A DNA stretch of 64,000 nucleotides from the NCBI GenBank assembly GCA_030734395.1, contig JAUZTG010000034.1, positions 1,550,001 through 1,614,000 on the forward strand, in the 5' to 3' direction. The notes under the pieces are model-generated. The model was not told where the DNA came from. It saw only the letters and a list, made by a program, of their open reading frames with translations, and made no database searches. The stretch's first letter is position 1; each line of letters begins with the position of its first letter. Of this stretch, positions 22,329-34,835 are shown in pieces. This stretch comes from Sarocladium kiliense. Its lineage: Eukaryota > Ascomycota > Sordariomycetes > Hypocreales > Sarocladiaceae. The position numbers and the translations under genes are program-made.

Positions 22329-22545
22329 GAGGAAGGATGAGGAAGGCGGACAGGGAGTAGGTGGGACGAAATGTTGGTGGTGAAGCCAAACGAAGCAAGT
22401 CGTGGTAGAACTGAGGTGACTCCGACCGACGGCTCATGGATGCAACGCAAATACGTTAGGCCAGTTCAGGTTGGAGGGGCGATGGGCAGGGTGGGGTTGC
22501 CGTGGCTGGGGCATCCGGTTCATACCCTACCTTACCTACTTTCCT

Positions 22546-22586
22546 GCCTGTAGCTAGCCTGTAGCTGCCTGTAGCTGCCTGTGGCC
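22546..22586. repeat. Short tandem repeat, unit GCCTGTAGCT, four copies
   Basis: Units start at 22546, 22557, 22567 and 22577. The first is followed by one extra A, and the last is diverged to GCCTGTGGCC. Just upstream is a CTACCTTACCTACTT stretch resembling TACCT-type repeats common in some Sordariomycetes. Confidence 0.8.
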
Positions 22587-24305
22587 GCCACATACGGGGT
22601 TGTGGTCAAAGGTGGGGCCACCTTGTCCACGCTGATCGTAGTGAAGCCACAGCGAACACAGCGAAGGATCAGTCTGATGATTAATGTGGAAAGGAAGATT
22701 GTTTATATGTACGTAATAGTGTCTTCATTATCGACATCGGCAGTTATTGAGTCGGGCAGTATGCTGAGCTCCTGGCTCTGTTCACTCCGTCCACGCTGTT
22801 CCATTCTCTCTCAGGAGCTCAGTCAGGTCCTGTTGTCGATACGGGCCCAAAACGACAGTCATTCCAGCTAGTCGGTCAGTATCCTTGCCAGGACAGCTCA
22901 CCTAGGAGCCAATGTCGCTGCTCCAGGTACTAGCGAGCTACGAGCTTCACTGATTGCGTGTTCAGCAGATACGATGACTTATTGATTCAGATTCTACCAG
23001 TGCCTGGATCACAATACCTATTATTAAGTGTCAATATTCTTACTAGCGTCGAGGACGCTGACAAAGTTGCTAACTGAAAGACGGGGACTGCCGGAGTTCT
23101 GAAAACGAGGCGTGAGATGAAGATGATATCATACCCCAAGTCATCAAGGAATCGGAGGTCCAGGACGCTCTTTTTGTGTTACTTTACTCGAAACCGTGAA
23201 GATTGAGCGACAATCACTGTAAGAAAGACTGAAACCTGAGAGCGTCAACATGTTTGCTCAAAAAGTATCTCTCTCTCACTAGTTACCAGCTCAGCTGCCT
23301 CGTGTTGTTGGTAGTGGTAAGGTACGATTTGTCCAACTGATGGTTCAGACACGAAAACTCTTTGACTGGTGAACGTGATGACTTTGTGCTTTAAGCCCTG
23401 TTAAGCTAGCTGCTGACTCTTGAACCTTGCGGACTAACGCTTCGATGGCTTGACTTCTCTCCAACCAGAAGTGCAGTGAAGAAATCATCGAAGAACCTGG
23501 CGGTCCATTTGAAATACCTATGAGCCTATAACTCACTGTGTTTGCCGCCAAGCTGATTTGCGGAGCTGATCTTTGCAAGTGAACTCAGCTGCATCCCCTG
23601 GTGTGAGGTTGGCGACTTTCAAGTGGTCTTGTGGCCGCGTGAGGTTGGTTTTTTCACCGTGCTGACTTCCTAGCTGCACTATCGTTCAGAGGCAAAGCGA
23701 GCCAAGACATCAGGAAAGCTGAAAAGTGCAGACCCCAAGGGTCACCGCAAATCAGCTTTGCAGGGGACTCGACCAGGGCCATACAGGCGTTGAAGAATGC
23801 GAGACTCTACGTGTTTAGTAACAAGGAGTCAGGCAATAACGAAGAGCTGATAAGTCTTCTCTACATCTTATATCTGCTTGCCCAATTCTCATATGGACCT
23901 GTAGTAACACACCATTATAAAAAAAAAACTTTGTTGAGCAATTAAGTATAAAATCCCACAGAGCTGATACTTTTGAGCTCTGTGGCTTTGTATGGAAACT
24001 TTGGGCACTGAGGAAGTCCAATGCGTGTATCATGAGCGCCACACGGATGAGCTCTGCGCCACACCCTACCGCGCCTGGTGGCGCTGACAGACGCAGGGAT
24101 GGAGCTAGCACCTGGCAGCAATTGGCCGCCTTCTTCACTTAACGCGACACGCGTGAACGTCGCTTTTCAGCCTTCTCAGGTCAACTCCCAGTACTTTCGG
24201 TCCGCACCAAATTCCTGCACGCCGCCTGCTTCATCCGTGTTCTACTCTTGCCTCTCAATTGCCGCTCATCTTTTAGGGATTCGCTAAGCTTTGTGCTTCG
24301 CTGCA

Positions 24306-25903
24306 ATGGCGCCAGCTCAAGTCGAGGATCTTGACCCTGATGGTGAGTTGCGCCCTCGGCTACGACCGAGTGACACCATTAACGTCGAAAACCAGTCGCA
24401 ATGACACAAGGCGAGGCCGATGACCAGACAGAGCGTCTGGTCAATGAGGGTTGGTAGCAACTCGTGTGGTATACGCGTGGCGGGCTTCAATACTGATTGC
24501 TTCCAGAATACAAGACTTGGAAGAAGAACAGTCCGTTCCTCTACGACATGATCCTCGGGTACGTATAAAGCTGTACGCCTATGCTCCTTCACAAGAGCTA
24601 ATCATACGAAAGTACTGCCTTGACATGGCCAACTTTGACCGTTCAATGGTTTCCTGACGTGAAGGAACCTGAGGGCAAGAACTACAAGATCCATCGCCTG
24701 CTGCTCGGTACCCATACTTCTGATGACAGCCCGAATTTCCTGCAAATCGCAGATGTGCAGATTCCGAAGCATGTGGCACCAAACCCAGAGAACTATGATG
24801 AGGATCGTGGAGAGATCGGTGGCTACGGAAAGTCCGGTGACGTTGCCGCCATCAAGTGCGATATTGTGCACAAGATCGAGCATCCAGGCGAAGTGAACAA
24901 AGCTCGTTACCAGCCTCAGAATCCTGATATCATTGCTACATTCTGCGTTGACGGAAGGCTTCTCATTTTTGACCGTACAAAACATGAGTTGCAGCCCAGC
25001 TCATTGGGCAAGGTCAACTCACAGATCGAACTTATCGGCCACAAGTCCGAAGGTTATGGTCTGGCTTGGAACCCTCACGAGGAAGGTTGTCTTGCTTCAG
25101 GCAGCGAGGATAAGACCATGCGCCTATGGTAAGTATCGCAAAACAGGAACTTGCTTGCAGAGGCAGAAGGGTGCTGACCGCTCATCAGGGATCTCAAAAC
25201 CCTTGAGGGAGAGCTGAGGGTACTCAAGCCATCTCGCACATACACCCACCACACACAAATCGTCAATGATGTTCAGTATCATAACATGTCCAAGAACTTC
25301 ATTGGCTCGGTATCGGACGATCAGACCTTGCAGATCGTAGACGTCCGTCAGAGCGACCTCAACAAGGCAGCCGTGAAGGCTGTGGGCGGCCACCTCGACG
25401 CTATCAACGCGCTTGCGTTCAATCCAACTTCAGAGGTGCTGGTAGCGACAGCTTCGGCTGACAAGACAATCGGAATCTGGGATCTCCGCAATGTCAAGGA
25501 AAAGGTTCATACGCTTGAAGGACACAATGACGCTGTGACTTCATTGTCGTGGCACCCTACCGAGGCTGGCATTCTTGGCAGTGCAAGCTATGACCGAAGG
25601 ATCATCTTCTGGGACATGTCGCGCATCGGAGAGGAACAGTTGCCCGATGATCAGGATGACGGACCGCCTGAACTGTGAGTTTACCGTACACCATCTGTCT
25701 TGCTACTCTACTAACAAAACTTGTGCAGCCTCTTCATGCATGGTGGCCACACCAACCACCTCGCTGACTTCAGCTGGAACCCCAACGAGCCCTGGCTAGT
25801 AGCCAGTGCTGCTGAGGACAACCTGCTTCAGATCTGGAAGGTAGCCGAGTCGATCGTTGGCAAGGACGACGGCGATCTTCCTGTTGATGAGCTTGACCGA
25901 TAG
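24306..25903 (+). CDS. HAT2: Histone-binding WD-repeat protein Hat2 (RBBP4/Msi1 family)
   Basis: Six exons encode 439 residues: 24306-24342, 24396-24449, 24507-24558, 24613-25128, 25189-25674 and 25729-25903; introns are 53-60 nt. The N-terminus MAPAQVEDLDPD leads into DDQTERLVNEEYKTWKKNSP and FLYDMILGTALTWPTLTVQW, the RBBP4-type N-terminal helix that grips histone H4. WD blades end in DKTMRLWDL, DQTLQIVDV, DKTIGIWDL, DRRIIFWDM and DNLLQIWKV. Hat2 is the non-catalytic subunit of the type-B histone acetyltransferase Hat1 that acetylates new H4. An RBBP4-like CAF-1 subunit (Msi1) is closely related and cannot be fully excluded. Intron 2 uses a GTTGGT donor and intron 3 ends AAAG, both less usual, but phases and protein agree. 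Confidence 0.93.
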
Positions 25904-26510
25904 ATGAGGTGGAAAATCATCGAAGAACCCCGGTCCTTGGGGGCAAAAACTTGACTTGGCCGGCACAGTGGCATGACGGGAAGCGTTCACCGAGCTTTGG
26001 ATGGCAGCTTACAGAGGAAGTTGGCAGCCACGTGTCGCGTGAGATGGCGTGGAAGAGATTCTACACACAAGAAATGCTGAAGGACGGCGATATGGAGCTT
26101 ACGGTCTGCTGTTTGTTTGACGTATAGGCTCGCTTCAATACGAATGAAAAAGTTGATTAACTCTAGCCATGCCAGGCACCTAATGGAGTGAGCGGCGCAT
26201 GTGTAACGGACTGGCGTCATCAGATGTTTCCCAGGTGGTCGACAGCTGTCGGCTCGCAATCAACGGCTCTTCACCCTGGTTCTTATTGATGGCCTCTTGA
26301 ATAGCGGTCGGCTGCTTGAATTGGTTCCGTCAGTCGGCCCTCTTAACCAGAGCGACCTACCGCCATCGTCCCGCTACACCCATTGCTTCCCCATCATGAC
26401 AATAGCAACGACCTAACCGCCTCTCAACAACAATAGCAACGTTGTACTCGTGCCATGGTATCAATATCTATTTACTCGCCTTCTCTCTCTTTCTCTCCCT
26501 TTCGCCCATC
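25904..26510. other. Intergenic region between HAT2 and F-box gene
   Basis: A 607-bp tandem-orientation gap. The final 50 bp before the F-box start is a CT-rich leader. Small open frames here show no family signature. Confidence 0.4.
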
Positions 26511-28679
26511 ATGTCCGTACCTCTGGAAGTCAACCGGCAACACGCTCGCACAGGCCGACCAGTCTACGATATGGCCATGCCCTTCGACCCAAACGCCTTG
26601 CGGCATCACGCCGAGGAGCAAGGCATGAACCGTCACGATGCCGCAGTCTTTGCCCACCTCGCTCTTTCCAAAGTGCGCATCATCTACCAGCAGACCGGCA
26701 GACCGGTCACCTCAGCGCAGCTCGCAGCGGCAATGAAGCAGCACGCACTGGAGGAGTTGAAGGGAGCACCAACAGAACCTATCAAGGAACATCAGCTGAA
26801 CATATGTGAGGCCATGGAACTTGAGGTAAAGCGCGCTTCGCCTACATTCCGTGACCCTAAGGAGGAAAACATGGTGGGGATCGAGGACATCGACATTGGA
26901 GGTGGGAAGCGCAAGAGGCTGAAGTTCAACGACCTAGCACTGGAGCGGTACTTCGATGGAAAGGATCCATACCTGTCAGATCTTAGCAGCGCGATGAATA
27001 ATCTCAGCATCAAACACAAAGGCCGTGATATTCTCTCCGCCCTCTGTCAACATACGGAGCTCGCAGTCGAGATCGGGAAACATCTTCGTGCCGAGGACAT
27101 CCTCAACCTTTACTCTACCAGCCGAGCCTTCCACAACGCCATCAATGGCCATCTTCTCTCGTCGGTTCGCGTTTGGATTCAATACAGTTGTGCTGAAGCT
27201 GGCACGATCTTCCCCTTCAAGCTGTACAAGCGGCACCTTGTGCCAGATCCTATGCGACGGACTTGGGCACGGCAGCTCAAGGTGGAAGCCGACGAGAGCT
27301 CATTACCTGAAAACCTCCGTGAAGTTCGTTGCGTTCCAGGGCTCAAGTACCTTCGGTTCGTTGAGGGTCGGGACCGGTATTGCCGCGAAATAATCGCCAT
27401 CATGGCGAGAAACGGTCATCGCATGCCTGCTTCGATGCACAAGACGTTGTTACGCCTGTGGCTTCTGATGGATGTCCCAACATCGTCCCAGCGGCAGGCT
27501 TTCCTCCGCAACTCCAAGTTTTGGTCCGATGTCGATCTCTACAATGCGCAGTTCCTCTTCGTCAAGCTCGGCATGCACTTCAATGACCCTGTGTATGGGC
27601 CAAGCACATACGAGCTTCTGCATCTCATGCTGGGCCAGAAGGGGCTCTTTCCGCTTTGGCAGCTACTCATGCGCAAGCGCTTCACTCGCCTCCATGAAAT
27701 TCTGGAGCTCAAAGTCCGCTATGACTTTGACGTACCCCCGGATCACTGGGGCAGCAACTACTTTGATCAGGAGATTCACGGTGTGCCATTTGACGATGTC
27801 AGTCGCGGTCATCTCGAAGGCTGGGGACTAGGGGAAGCGCACCTGATGCGACCAGATGAACTCATTCCCCTCGAGGGCGTCACCCGGGGACTGGAGCTCG
27901 ACAAGCATCTCATGCATATGGTTGTATGGGGCTACGTCAACTGGGAGACTGGGGAGAACCTCGTACCAACGCTGGAGGAGATGTACATTTCCGACGAAGA
28001 GCAGGCTTTGAAGCACATGGACACCACTCACCATTGGAAATTGAAGCATGTCATGAAGAAGAGGTTCGACAGCCTCAGTCCCGAAGAGCAACAGAAGATC
28101 ATCGACGATGACGAAGACGATCGCCTTCGCGCCATGGCCTGGTGCGGGGACGAGACAGATGACTATGAGAGCCCTTAGGAGAGCTCCAGTGATTCATACA
28201 GCCTCGATGACGAGATTCATCGTGGCTTCATTGTCTCCGATCAGAAGCAGGAGGACTTCCTCTCTCATTTCCCTGTTCCAGGCACCTCGACAGAGGACAT
28301 CGCCGCCTGGCGAGACTTCACGAACGCCGCAACGGTTGGAATGCCACCGATCTTGGATGAGGACGAGGCGCTGCGGGCACAGGCATACTACAACTACCGA
28401 CCGGAAGACTTCGGTATTGACGAATGCGAATGGGAAGGGCTGGAGGAGGATGTCGAGAATGTAGGGAGGGGACCGGAAGAAGATGATGAGACTGAGGGGA
28501 TGGGGGGTGAATACGGCCTTGATGAGTACGATGAGGATATTGAGCATGAGGGAACGGATGCTGACGACGAGATGGAGGATGTGGAGGGTGAATACGAAGA
28601 CAACGATGACTCATTTGAGGAAGAGGATGAAGAAGAGGCTGAGACCATAGTATCTATGGGCTGGATCGCTGGCGACTAA
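26511..28679 (+). CDS. F-box protein with acidic C-terminal tail, interrupted by in-frame TAG or a 48-nt intron
   Basis: I chose ATG 26511 (MSVPLEVNRQHARTG); an upstream in-frame ATG at 26442 would add a hydrophobic leader read from a CT-rich tract. An F-box-like segment lies near residues 178-212 (AVEIGKHLRAEDILNLYSTSRAFHNAING), followed by helical repeats. Such proteins act as SCF ubiquitin-ligase adaptors; the target is unknown. At 28176-28178 the frame meets TAG, giving 555 residues, yet the same frame stays open for 166 more codons to TAA at 28679 with protein-like, acidic sequence (DSYSLDDEIHRGFIVSDQ, YYNYRPEDFGIDECEW, a Glu/Asp-rich run, GWIAGD). Three readings remain: the protein ends at TAG; a 48-nt intron 28142-28189 (GTGCGG donor, CTCCAG acceptor, TGACT branch) removes it in phase; or the stop is read through or is a mutation. 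Confidence 0.75.
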
Positions 28680-30026
28680 GCATGGCATTTGGCGTTTGGA
28701 TTTGGTGATGTGGACATATCAGACCCATGGCGGGCCTTGCTGGCTTTCAAGCATCAGGGTTCATAGGTCGAGACAGATCATGCTCGCAGTATATAGCTCT
28801 GACATCTGAACAATGACGAAACGTTCCAACTGCCTGGACTTGTTTGCTTCACCAGCTTTCGCCGTTCTCATGGCCTTTGTGTCTTCTACTGTCTCGTTCC
28901 TGTTGGCGTGGCTTCATTCTCATCACTTTCGGTCACTGACACAGCATGTTTATGGCTCGGTGAGACAACAAAATGTGAAGTTGAGCTGCGAGAGAAAGGA
29001 TGCTACGCTGGTGCTCTATATCCGAAGCGGGTTCTGGCATGGTGAGCAGCAAGCAACCATTATAGCAAGCAACATACACACACCCAGACACCACCAGATC
29101 CGATCCCCACCTCATCCGTTCCTGCGTGTCCAAAGCAATAATAGAACTCATTCTTAGAAGATGACACGAAGCAGAATATAACCCCCTTTCCCGCCTGGAC
29201 ACCTCCCTATTGTCGCTATGCACCGCGCCGAATCCCGGGTGTGTTCCAGGAGTTATTTTTCTGTGTTTCCAGCGGAGACCACTGAGTCAAAATAATCAAC
29301 TCTCCTCCATATATGTCCAATCCTGTCACACCTTCGCCACACCATCTGCTCTGAGCCAGCCAAGCCGAGTAGCCAGCACGAGGACAACAGAGCAATAATC
29401 TCTGATGAGGTTGCGGTGGAAGATGATCAGGCCGAGGGATGGATGAAGAAGTCGTAGCTGTAGAAAGCAACAAGATCCGCAGAGAATAGAATGACAATGA
29501 GAATAGCAAGTAAAAAGAAATAGCCAGACATTCCTTCCTCGCAAAAGAGCTTTGTACCGAAATGACTTCGTCAACCCAGAGCAGCCGTGGTATAGTCACT
29601 TTTGTCTTCCAGCCCCTTGCGTACAACATGTGGGAAATAAAGGGGAAAAGCAGGATGAAAATAGGAGATGAGGGTAGAGAAAACAACAAGCAAAGGTCAA
29701 CGCAACCGCGCCACCTGAAATGAGAGTTTTCCGGCACTCCGTCCCTCCTGTGGCCTACCAAATAAACCAATTTCGCGCAACCTGACACCGAGCTTTAATG
29801 GCCCTCCCTCTCTTCATACACGAAAGCAAGCCAAGATCCTGAACGTCAAATGTGCTGAGCTCGAATGCTCTTTCTCTCTATGTCCGGCAAGTCGTGTATC
29901 GCACGGCTGAGTAGTGATGATGACAGGGAAGTGCAATGTCACAAGATTCTGTCAGGACAGGCGCTAACAAGTCGATCAAAGCGAATGTACAGCAGCTGAA
30001 GCTGACAGGGGTGAAACCCCGAAGCT
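28680..30026. other. Convergent intergenic region, 1.35 kb
   Basis: The 3' ends of the F-box gene and the zinc-finger gene face each other here. Minus-strand open frames at 28933-29788 are stop-limited and carry no recognisable motif. I see no RNA gene or repeat. Confidence 0.4.
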
Positions 30027-32198
30027 TCAAGCAGGGGACTTGCTCTGAGGAGCAGAGCCACCGTTTTGTCGACCATTGTCACCAGCCACGGAGAGTTGGC
30101 CCATACCGCTGCTTAAGAATGCAAAGGGGTCGTTCTCGCTGTTGCCGTTGTTGCCGGGAGCGTTGTTACCGCTGTAGAAGTTACCACCAGCACCAGCCGA
30201 AGCCGGTCCATTAGTAGCGGACTGGAAGGCAGCTTCGGCAGCACGGCTGTCAAAAGGACCGGCAGAGTGAGAGCCAGGTGCCGTGTTAAAGCCCTGGGTG
30301 TTCAAAGAGCTGGGATAAGCGGCTGCGCCTCCGCCAATACCCGATGGAAGGAAGTGGCTTGGGGGACCACCAAAGTGCTGCTGGTTGTAGCCGCCGCCAG
30401 AGTTGAAAGTGCCCGCAGATGCGAACGGACCAGGTCCGGGTGTGCCCGCCATAGAGCCTTGGCTCATGCTGTACTGCGAAGAGTTGTCCATCGGCGACGG
30501 ATAGCCAGAGTCAGCGACGACGGCCGCACCGGCACGGCTTGCTCCACAGCGCAAACAGCACACATTCTTGGCAAAGTTGTGGTAACCGCAAACCTCGTTG
30601 CCGCACTTCCAATCACCAGCACGGAAAGGCACAACACCGCTACCACCCATGCGACCACCATGTCCACCCATGGGTCCGTGATGACCGCCATGAGGAGGCG
30701 GAGGCATCATGGCCGGAGGCCCGTAGCCACCACCGTAACCATAGCCGCCGCCGCCGCCGCCGCCACCACCACCACCCATCTCGCTGTTACCACCAGAGCC
30801 AGCCGCAGGGAAGGAGCAGCGGAAGCAGGCTGTGCGGCGCTGGAAGTTCGAGAAGCCACAAGACGGACAGGTCCAGTCACCGGGACGGGGGCGGTTCTTG
30901 CTGGGGGGGAATGGCGTGAGGATGTCCTGTGCTCTATCCAGAACCCTGCTGCTCGAGGGTGAGACCTCGATCGCCTTCTCGTTCAGTGCTCGACCGTTCA
31001 TGCAGAGGCTCTCAGCAGCCTGACGGAATGTTAGCTACTTTGCTTCAAGTTTAGTGCACGGGACTGATCGGAGCTCACCTCTTCATGGGAAGAGAAGACA
31101 GCAAAGCCTGTGCCAGTGGGCTTATGCTGCTCGGGGGTACGGAGAGTCCAGAAAGCGATGGGTCGCCCTCCAAACTGAGTGAACCAACTCTCCAACTCCG
31201 ATTGCGTCGTGTCATGCGGCAGTCCAGACATGTGCAGAACCTTACTCCGCTCTGAAAGGAAAGCGCGAACATCGGCGCGGGCGTCCATGGGCCTGGTCAA
31301 GACGTCGGGGTGATCCTGCGGCGGCTGAGACTTTCGGATGAGCCCACGAAGAACACGAGCTAGGGTGATGGCCTCTTCCATGGCACGGCGTGGGGAAGCT
31401 GGGGCCAAGGCTTGCAAGTGGAACGGGAGATTGTGCTTGATCGGGGCGCTGGACTGGACAGGTTCCACCTCAAGAGCTGCACAGATGTTGGACAGCATTG
31501 AGGGTCCAAAGGGAAGAGACTCGGGGTGGTGTTGCTGCCAGCGCTGGTATTCGGTGCGGAGATCGAATGTGCGGGAGTGCTGCAGGTAAGGGGGAAGGAC
31601 CACGGCCTTGTCGCGAGCCTCGCGAGGCAGCTGAACCCTCAGGTCCCAGGCATCGAGGGTGACGAAGACGAAGTCGAGATTCTTGGACGTCAGATACTCG
31701 GTGGCAAATGTGTCGAATCGGTTGATAGCGTCTCTAAAGGTACCAGCGTTTCGCACATGCTCCCAAGTCAAAGTCGTCAAGCTCGCTGCCAAAGGGGAGC
31801 TCATTAGCCTTGGTATACCTCAGATATAGGGGAAGTGTGCCGTTCATCGCCAGGTTCCTTATCAACTTCTTGACAGGTATGCAGGACACCGAGGCAGAGC
31901 TTTCAGGTTGGACAGGACTTACTGCACAGAGGGGTGATGGGTGTATTGACCGGCTTCACGAGGACGCTGTCGTGGGTGATCTGAAATATGCCACTGGTCA
32001 GAACAAAGCTCAGTACGGAGAGTGCAATTGGGTCGGACTCACCTCCTCCATGGTGTTAGCATCCAGGAGGATCCATCCCAACTCGATGACCTCGGCCGAA
32101 TCCTTGGTTACATAGACGCCATGCTCGTCACAAGTGGTCGCAACATGGATCACGACGTAGCGATCCACGCTGAATTGCGAAAGAGGTTGTGTCGACAT
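30027..32198 (-). CDS. Exonuclease-fold (ERI1-like) protein fused to RRM and two RanBP2 zinc fingers
   Basis: Four exons give 637 residues: 32198-32043, 31980-31923, 31785-31079 and 31019-30027; introns are 62, 137 and 59 nt. The first 190 residues resemble an RNase T/ERI1 DEDDh exonuclease: IELGWILLDANTMEE, LVKPVNTPITPLCTSLTTLT and FVFVTLDAWDLRVQLPREA. The first DEDD motif, normally FDxEAT, reads VIHVATTCDEHG, so the catalytic Asp and Glu are replaced by His and Ala and the domain is probably inactive. An RRM follows (KVLHMSGLPHDTTQSELESWF, GTGFAVFSSHEEAAE), then two C4 fingers, GDWTCPSCGFSNFQRRTACF and GDWKCGNEVCGYHNFAKNVC, which bind single-stranded RNA with GGU-like cores in known members. 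The C-terminal half is Gly/Ser/Asn-rich with a poly-Gly run. The likely role is post-transcriptional RNA regulation. A further in-frame ATG exists at 32225. Confidence 0.85.
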
Positions 32199-34835
32199 TA
32201 TGGCGATGCTTCGGTTCGATCGCAAGCGAGGTTGAGTTTGTCGGCAGGCTGTTGACGGCTATAGACAAGGCGAATCGCGCGTAGAGGACGAACCGGGGCA
32301 AGCGGTATCGTGGAGAAGGCTGTAGAAAATGAAGGGGGGTGTGGATGCCCTCCTAGAGAAAAAGAAAAGAGCAGTTGAGTTCAGGAAACAGCACACAAGA
32401 GAGAGAACAGAGCTGAAGCCTGTGACCCAGCCAGCTCCAGAAATCAACAAGAAACTGCTGCGAGATTGCGGCAGGGTAGGGGGCGGCGAGCTGGGGGGAA
32501 GCGGAGGGGAGAAAGAGTAGAGGAGGAGAGCAAGGTGAGATGTTGGTGATTTGGAGGTTGAGGTAAAACGGCGCGAAACGGGAAAAGGCCCCAGCGGCGG
32601 CGGCAGCACCACTAGAGAGGCAGCTTCACCACACCTACGGTAGCAGGGCCGGCCAGGGCCACAGCGAAGAAAACCGGAGCTTCAGGAGGCGCCGAGCACT
32701 GGCGCCAGGCCTCCACGGCGAGTACCTACGCGCCACTACCACCGCCCTGTACCTTACTAGAGGGGGTGGATGGTACCTGGGATTGCGCGCTAAGCCAGGC
32801 TTCGTCAGAGGTGTCGCCTGCCCTGCCCTGGATGAATGAGGCAGCCTGAGGCTGGTTCGCAGCGACTCGCGTAACAAGCTGCAGGAGGGTCTGCAGGTGG
32901 CAGCCAACAGTCAGAAATCGAATCTCGCCAGCTGCAATGCCTGCCAAAGGATATCTAACTCAGGTGTTCATCACTGTCTAGCGGTTGATCAAAGTTGCCA
33001 CCCAGATGCCTTGGCTGCCTTGAGCTGTTGCTGCCAGACGCACACAACGTGATAGTGGGGAGTGTGCTGGCCCTGATGAATCCTTCACTGGGCATCGACT
33101 GAGAGCCATCGTGACGTTAAGCATGAATAATGGATTCACAAGAGCTGCTCCATCAGGTGGCTGGCACCTGATTCACGGCTGCTGCCGCTCAAAACGTATG
33201 GAACGGTTCGTCCTCCCAACGGTGAGGCCCTGCAAGCACACCACCAGACGGGCGCAATGGGCCCCGGTAACGGCAAGCTCACGTTTCTAGTGACTACCAC
33301 ACCACTTCAAACGTCACACTTTCAAGGGCCCACGTCGGCCGCAACTTCTCTGCCAACGACGATAGTGAGATGGCTGATCTTCCTGTCGACCGCTCGATGA
33401 TCTGGCAATGGGGCCGGTTTGCTCGCAAGCTGCATAGACACTGGATAAACCAAAAAGAACGCGCATGATACGGCCATACTTGCCAGGCACACGCAGCTGT
33501 CTCCCAAGACCGATCCGCCCCGAGACCCAAATGACAGCGCATCCCACACACGCGTGAAGACGAGCCAGCTCCACTCTGAGAGCCACGCTTTCGAATGATT
33601 GAACAGGGGCCTGCTAGACACTGTGTTGCAGACAGACAAGCGGCCCATGTCCCCGACGGGCATCATCGTGCAGGTGGTTGGAACACCATCTCGTCTGTTC
33701 CAGCGAGGCACCATCCAACACTATAGTATTACGTCTCCCGCTACTCAAGTGCTTTGCGAGGCAGCCAGCCTTGGTCGAGGTCGACGTGGACGCACGGGGT
33801 TGCAAGGGACCTGCGACGCGCAGAGGTGAGCCCCAGCGCGTCAACCACACTAAGACCCCTGCTTCGCGGCTGTTGGTGTCCATCCGTTTCGTTCAACGGC
33901 TTCACCTCCAATGCACAAGATTATTCAGCTTTTCGAAGAGACATTTGCACCCTTCATCCGGTAGGTTCGGTGTGTAACATCGTGGCAGCATTCAGCTACA
34001 CTCGGGTCACTCCGTTCCGATCGGGAACTTGCATGAGGATGATGCAGCAAAGTCACACAGTTGACATTGGCTCCGATGGCCAGACATCTCAGGCATGAGG
34101 ATGACGGGAAGGGCTGGGACTGTTGGGACTGATCCTCCACTGCGGAGACTGTCACCCCCTGCATTCTCGGAGCCTCGGACGCATCCCGTGCAAGCCACAG
34201 GGGATTCTATTCCCACAAGTATGGTCCCAAGCTGATATCATCAAAAAGTACCGACCAGGTCAGGACATCGATGGACGTTGCTGGAAACTAGGAGGGTTGG
34301 TCTCGTGGACAGACTGGAATGCGGTGCCACGCTGCAGTGTTCCAGAAGCCCCACGAAGAACTTCCGGTCTGCTTGAATAATTAAAGAACGTTTCGCCAAT
34401 AACAGCATCCACCATAGCCGCGATGTCTGCAAGGCTTCGCTTGCCGGCATAGAACGATTGAACCCAAGACCACCATTGACACTATTTGTACCGGAGCTTG
34501 CCCCATAAGCGATTAGTTATTGACCTACTGATTTCACCTTGATGAAGTGCGTTCTTGGCACATATCAATTGCCTTCCTTTCCCGGTCTTTTGGTACAAAA
34601 ATGCAGGTTCAGGGTAGGTAGGCAAGCAAGCTACCAAATGCTTTGCTCTTCCGTCTCGAAGAAGTGGAGTTCCGTGACTACGTGTTTGCAGAACGGCGTG
34701 ACGGGTTGGAGTGGGGGATGTGCGGGAGGGAGGATGGTTTGCCCCACCAAATATTTTCGAGAGACTCGTTGCTTGATCTGCACATCTTTGAAATCTTCCT
34801 GCAAATCGACCCAGATTGGTTCATATTTCGTTACA
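32199..34835. other. Largest gene-poor stretch, 2.6 kb
   Basis: This gap lies upstream of both the exonuclease-fold gene and ALB1. From about 32,330 to 32,530 the plus strand is purine-rich, giving a CT-rich sense strand upstream of the minus-strand gene. The remainder, 32.6-34.5 kb, has overlapping open frames up to 130 codons on both strands with no motif or splice support. No RNA gene or transposon feature was recognised. Confidence 0.4.

Larger units (their letters stand above)
22073..24305. other. Gene-poor 2.2-kb region upstream of XRN1 and HAT2
   Basis: This is the divergent gap between XRN1 and HAT2. It contains an (AG)10 run at 22309-22328 and a 10-bp tandem repeat at 22546-22586, both annotated separately. 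From about 22,680 to 24,000 the DNA is less GC-rich and stop-dense in all frames; I recognise no gene or RNA. The last 200 bp should hold the HAT2 promoter. A decayed transposon here is possible but not shown. Confidence 0.4.

Noticed and set aside
22680..24000. RIP-mutated transposon in the XRN1-HAT2 gap
   Set aside because: Composition is only mildly shifted; I could not recognise terminal repeats, coding remnants or clear C-to-T signatures by eye.
33294..33714. Overlapping minus-strand frames of 85-130 codons in the 2.6-kb gap
   Set aside because: Mutually overlapping in different frames, no motif, and no exon structure could be built.
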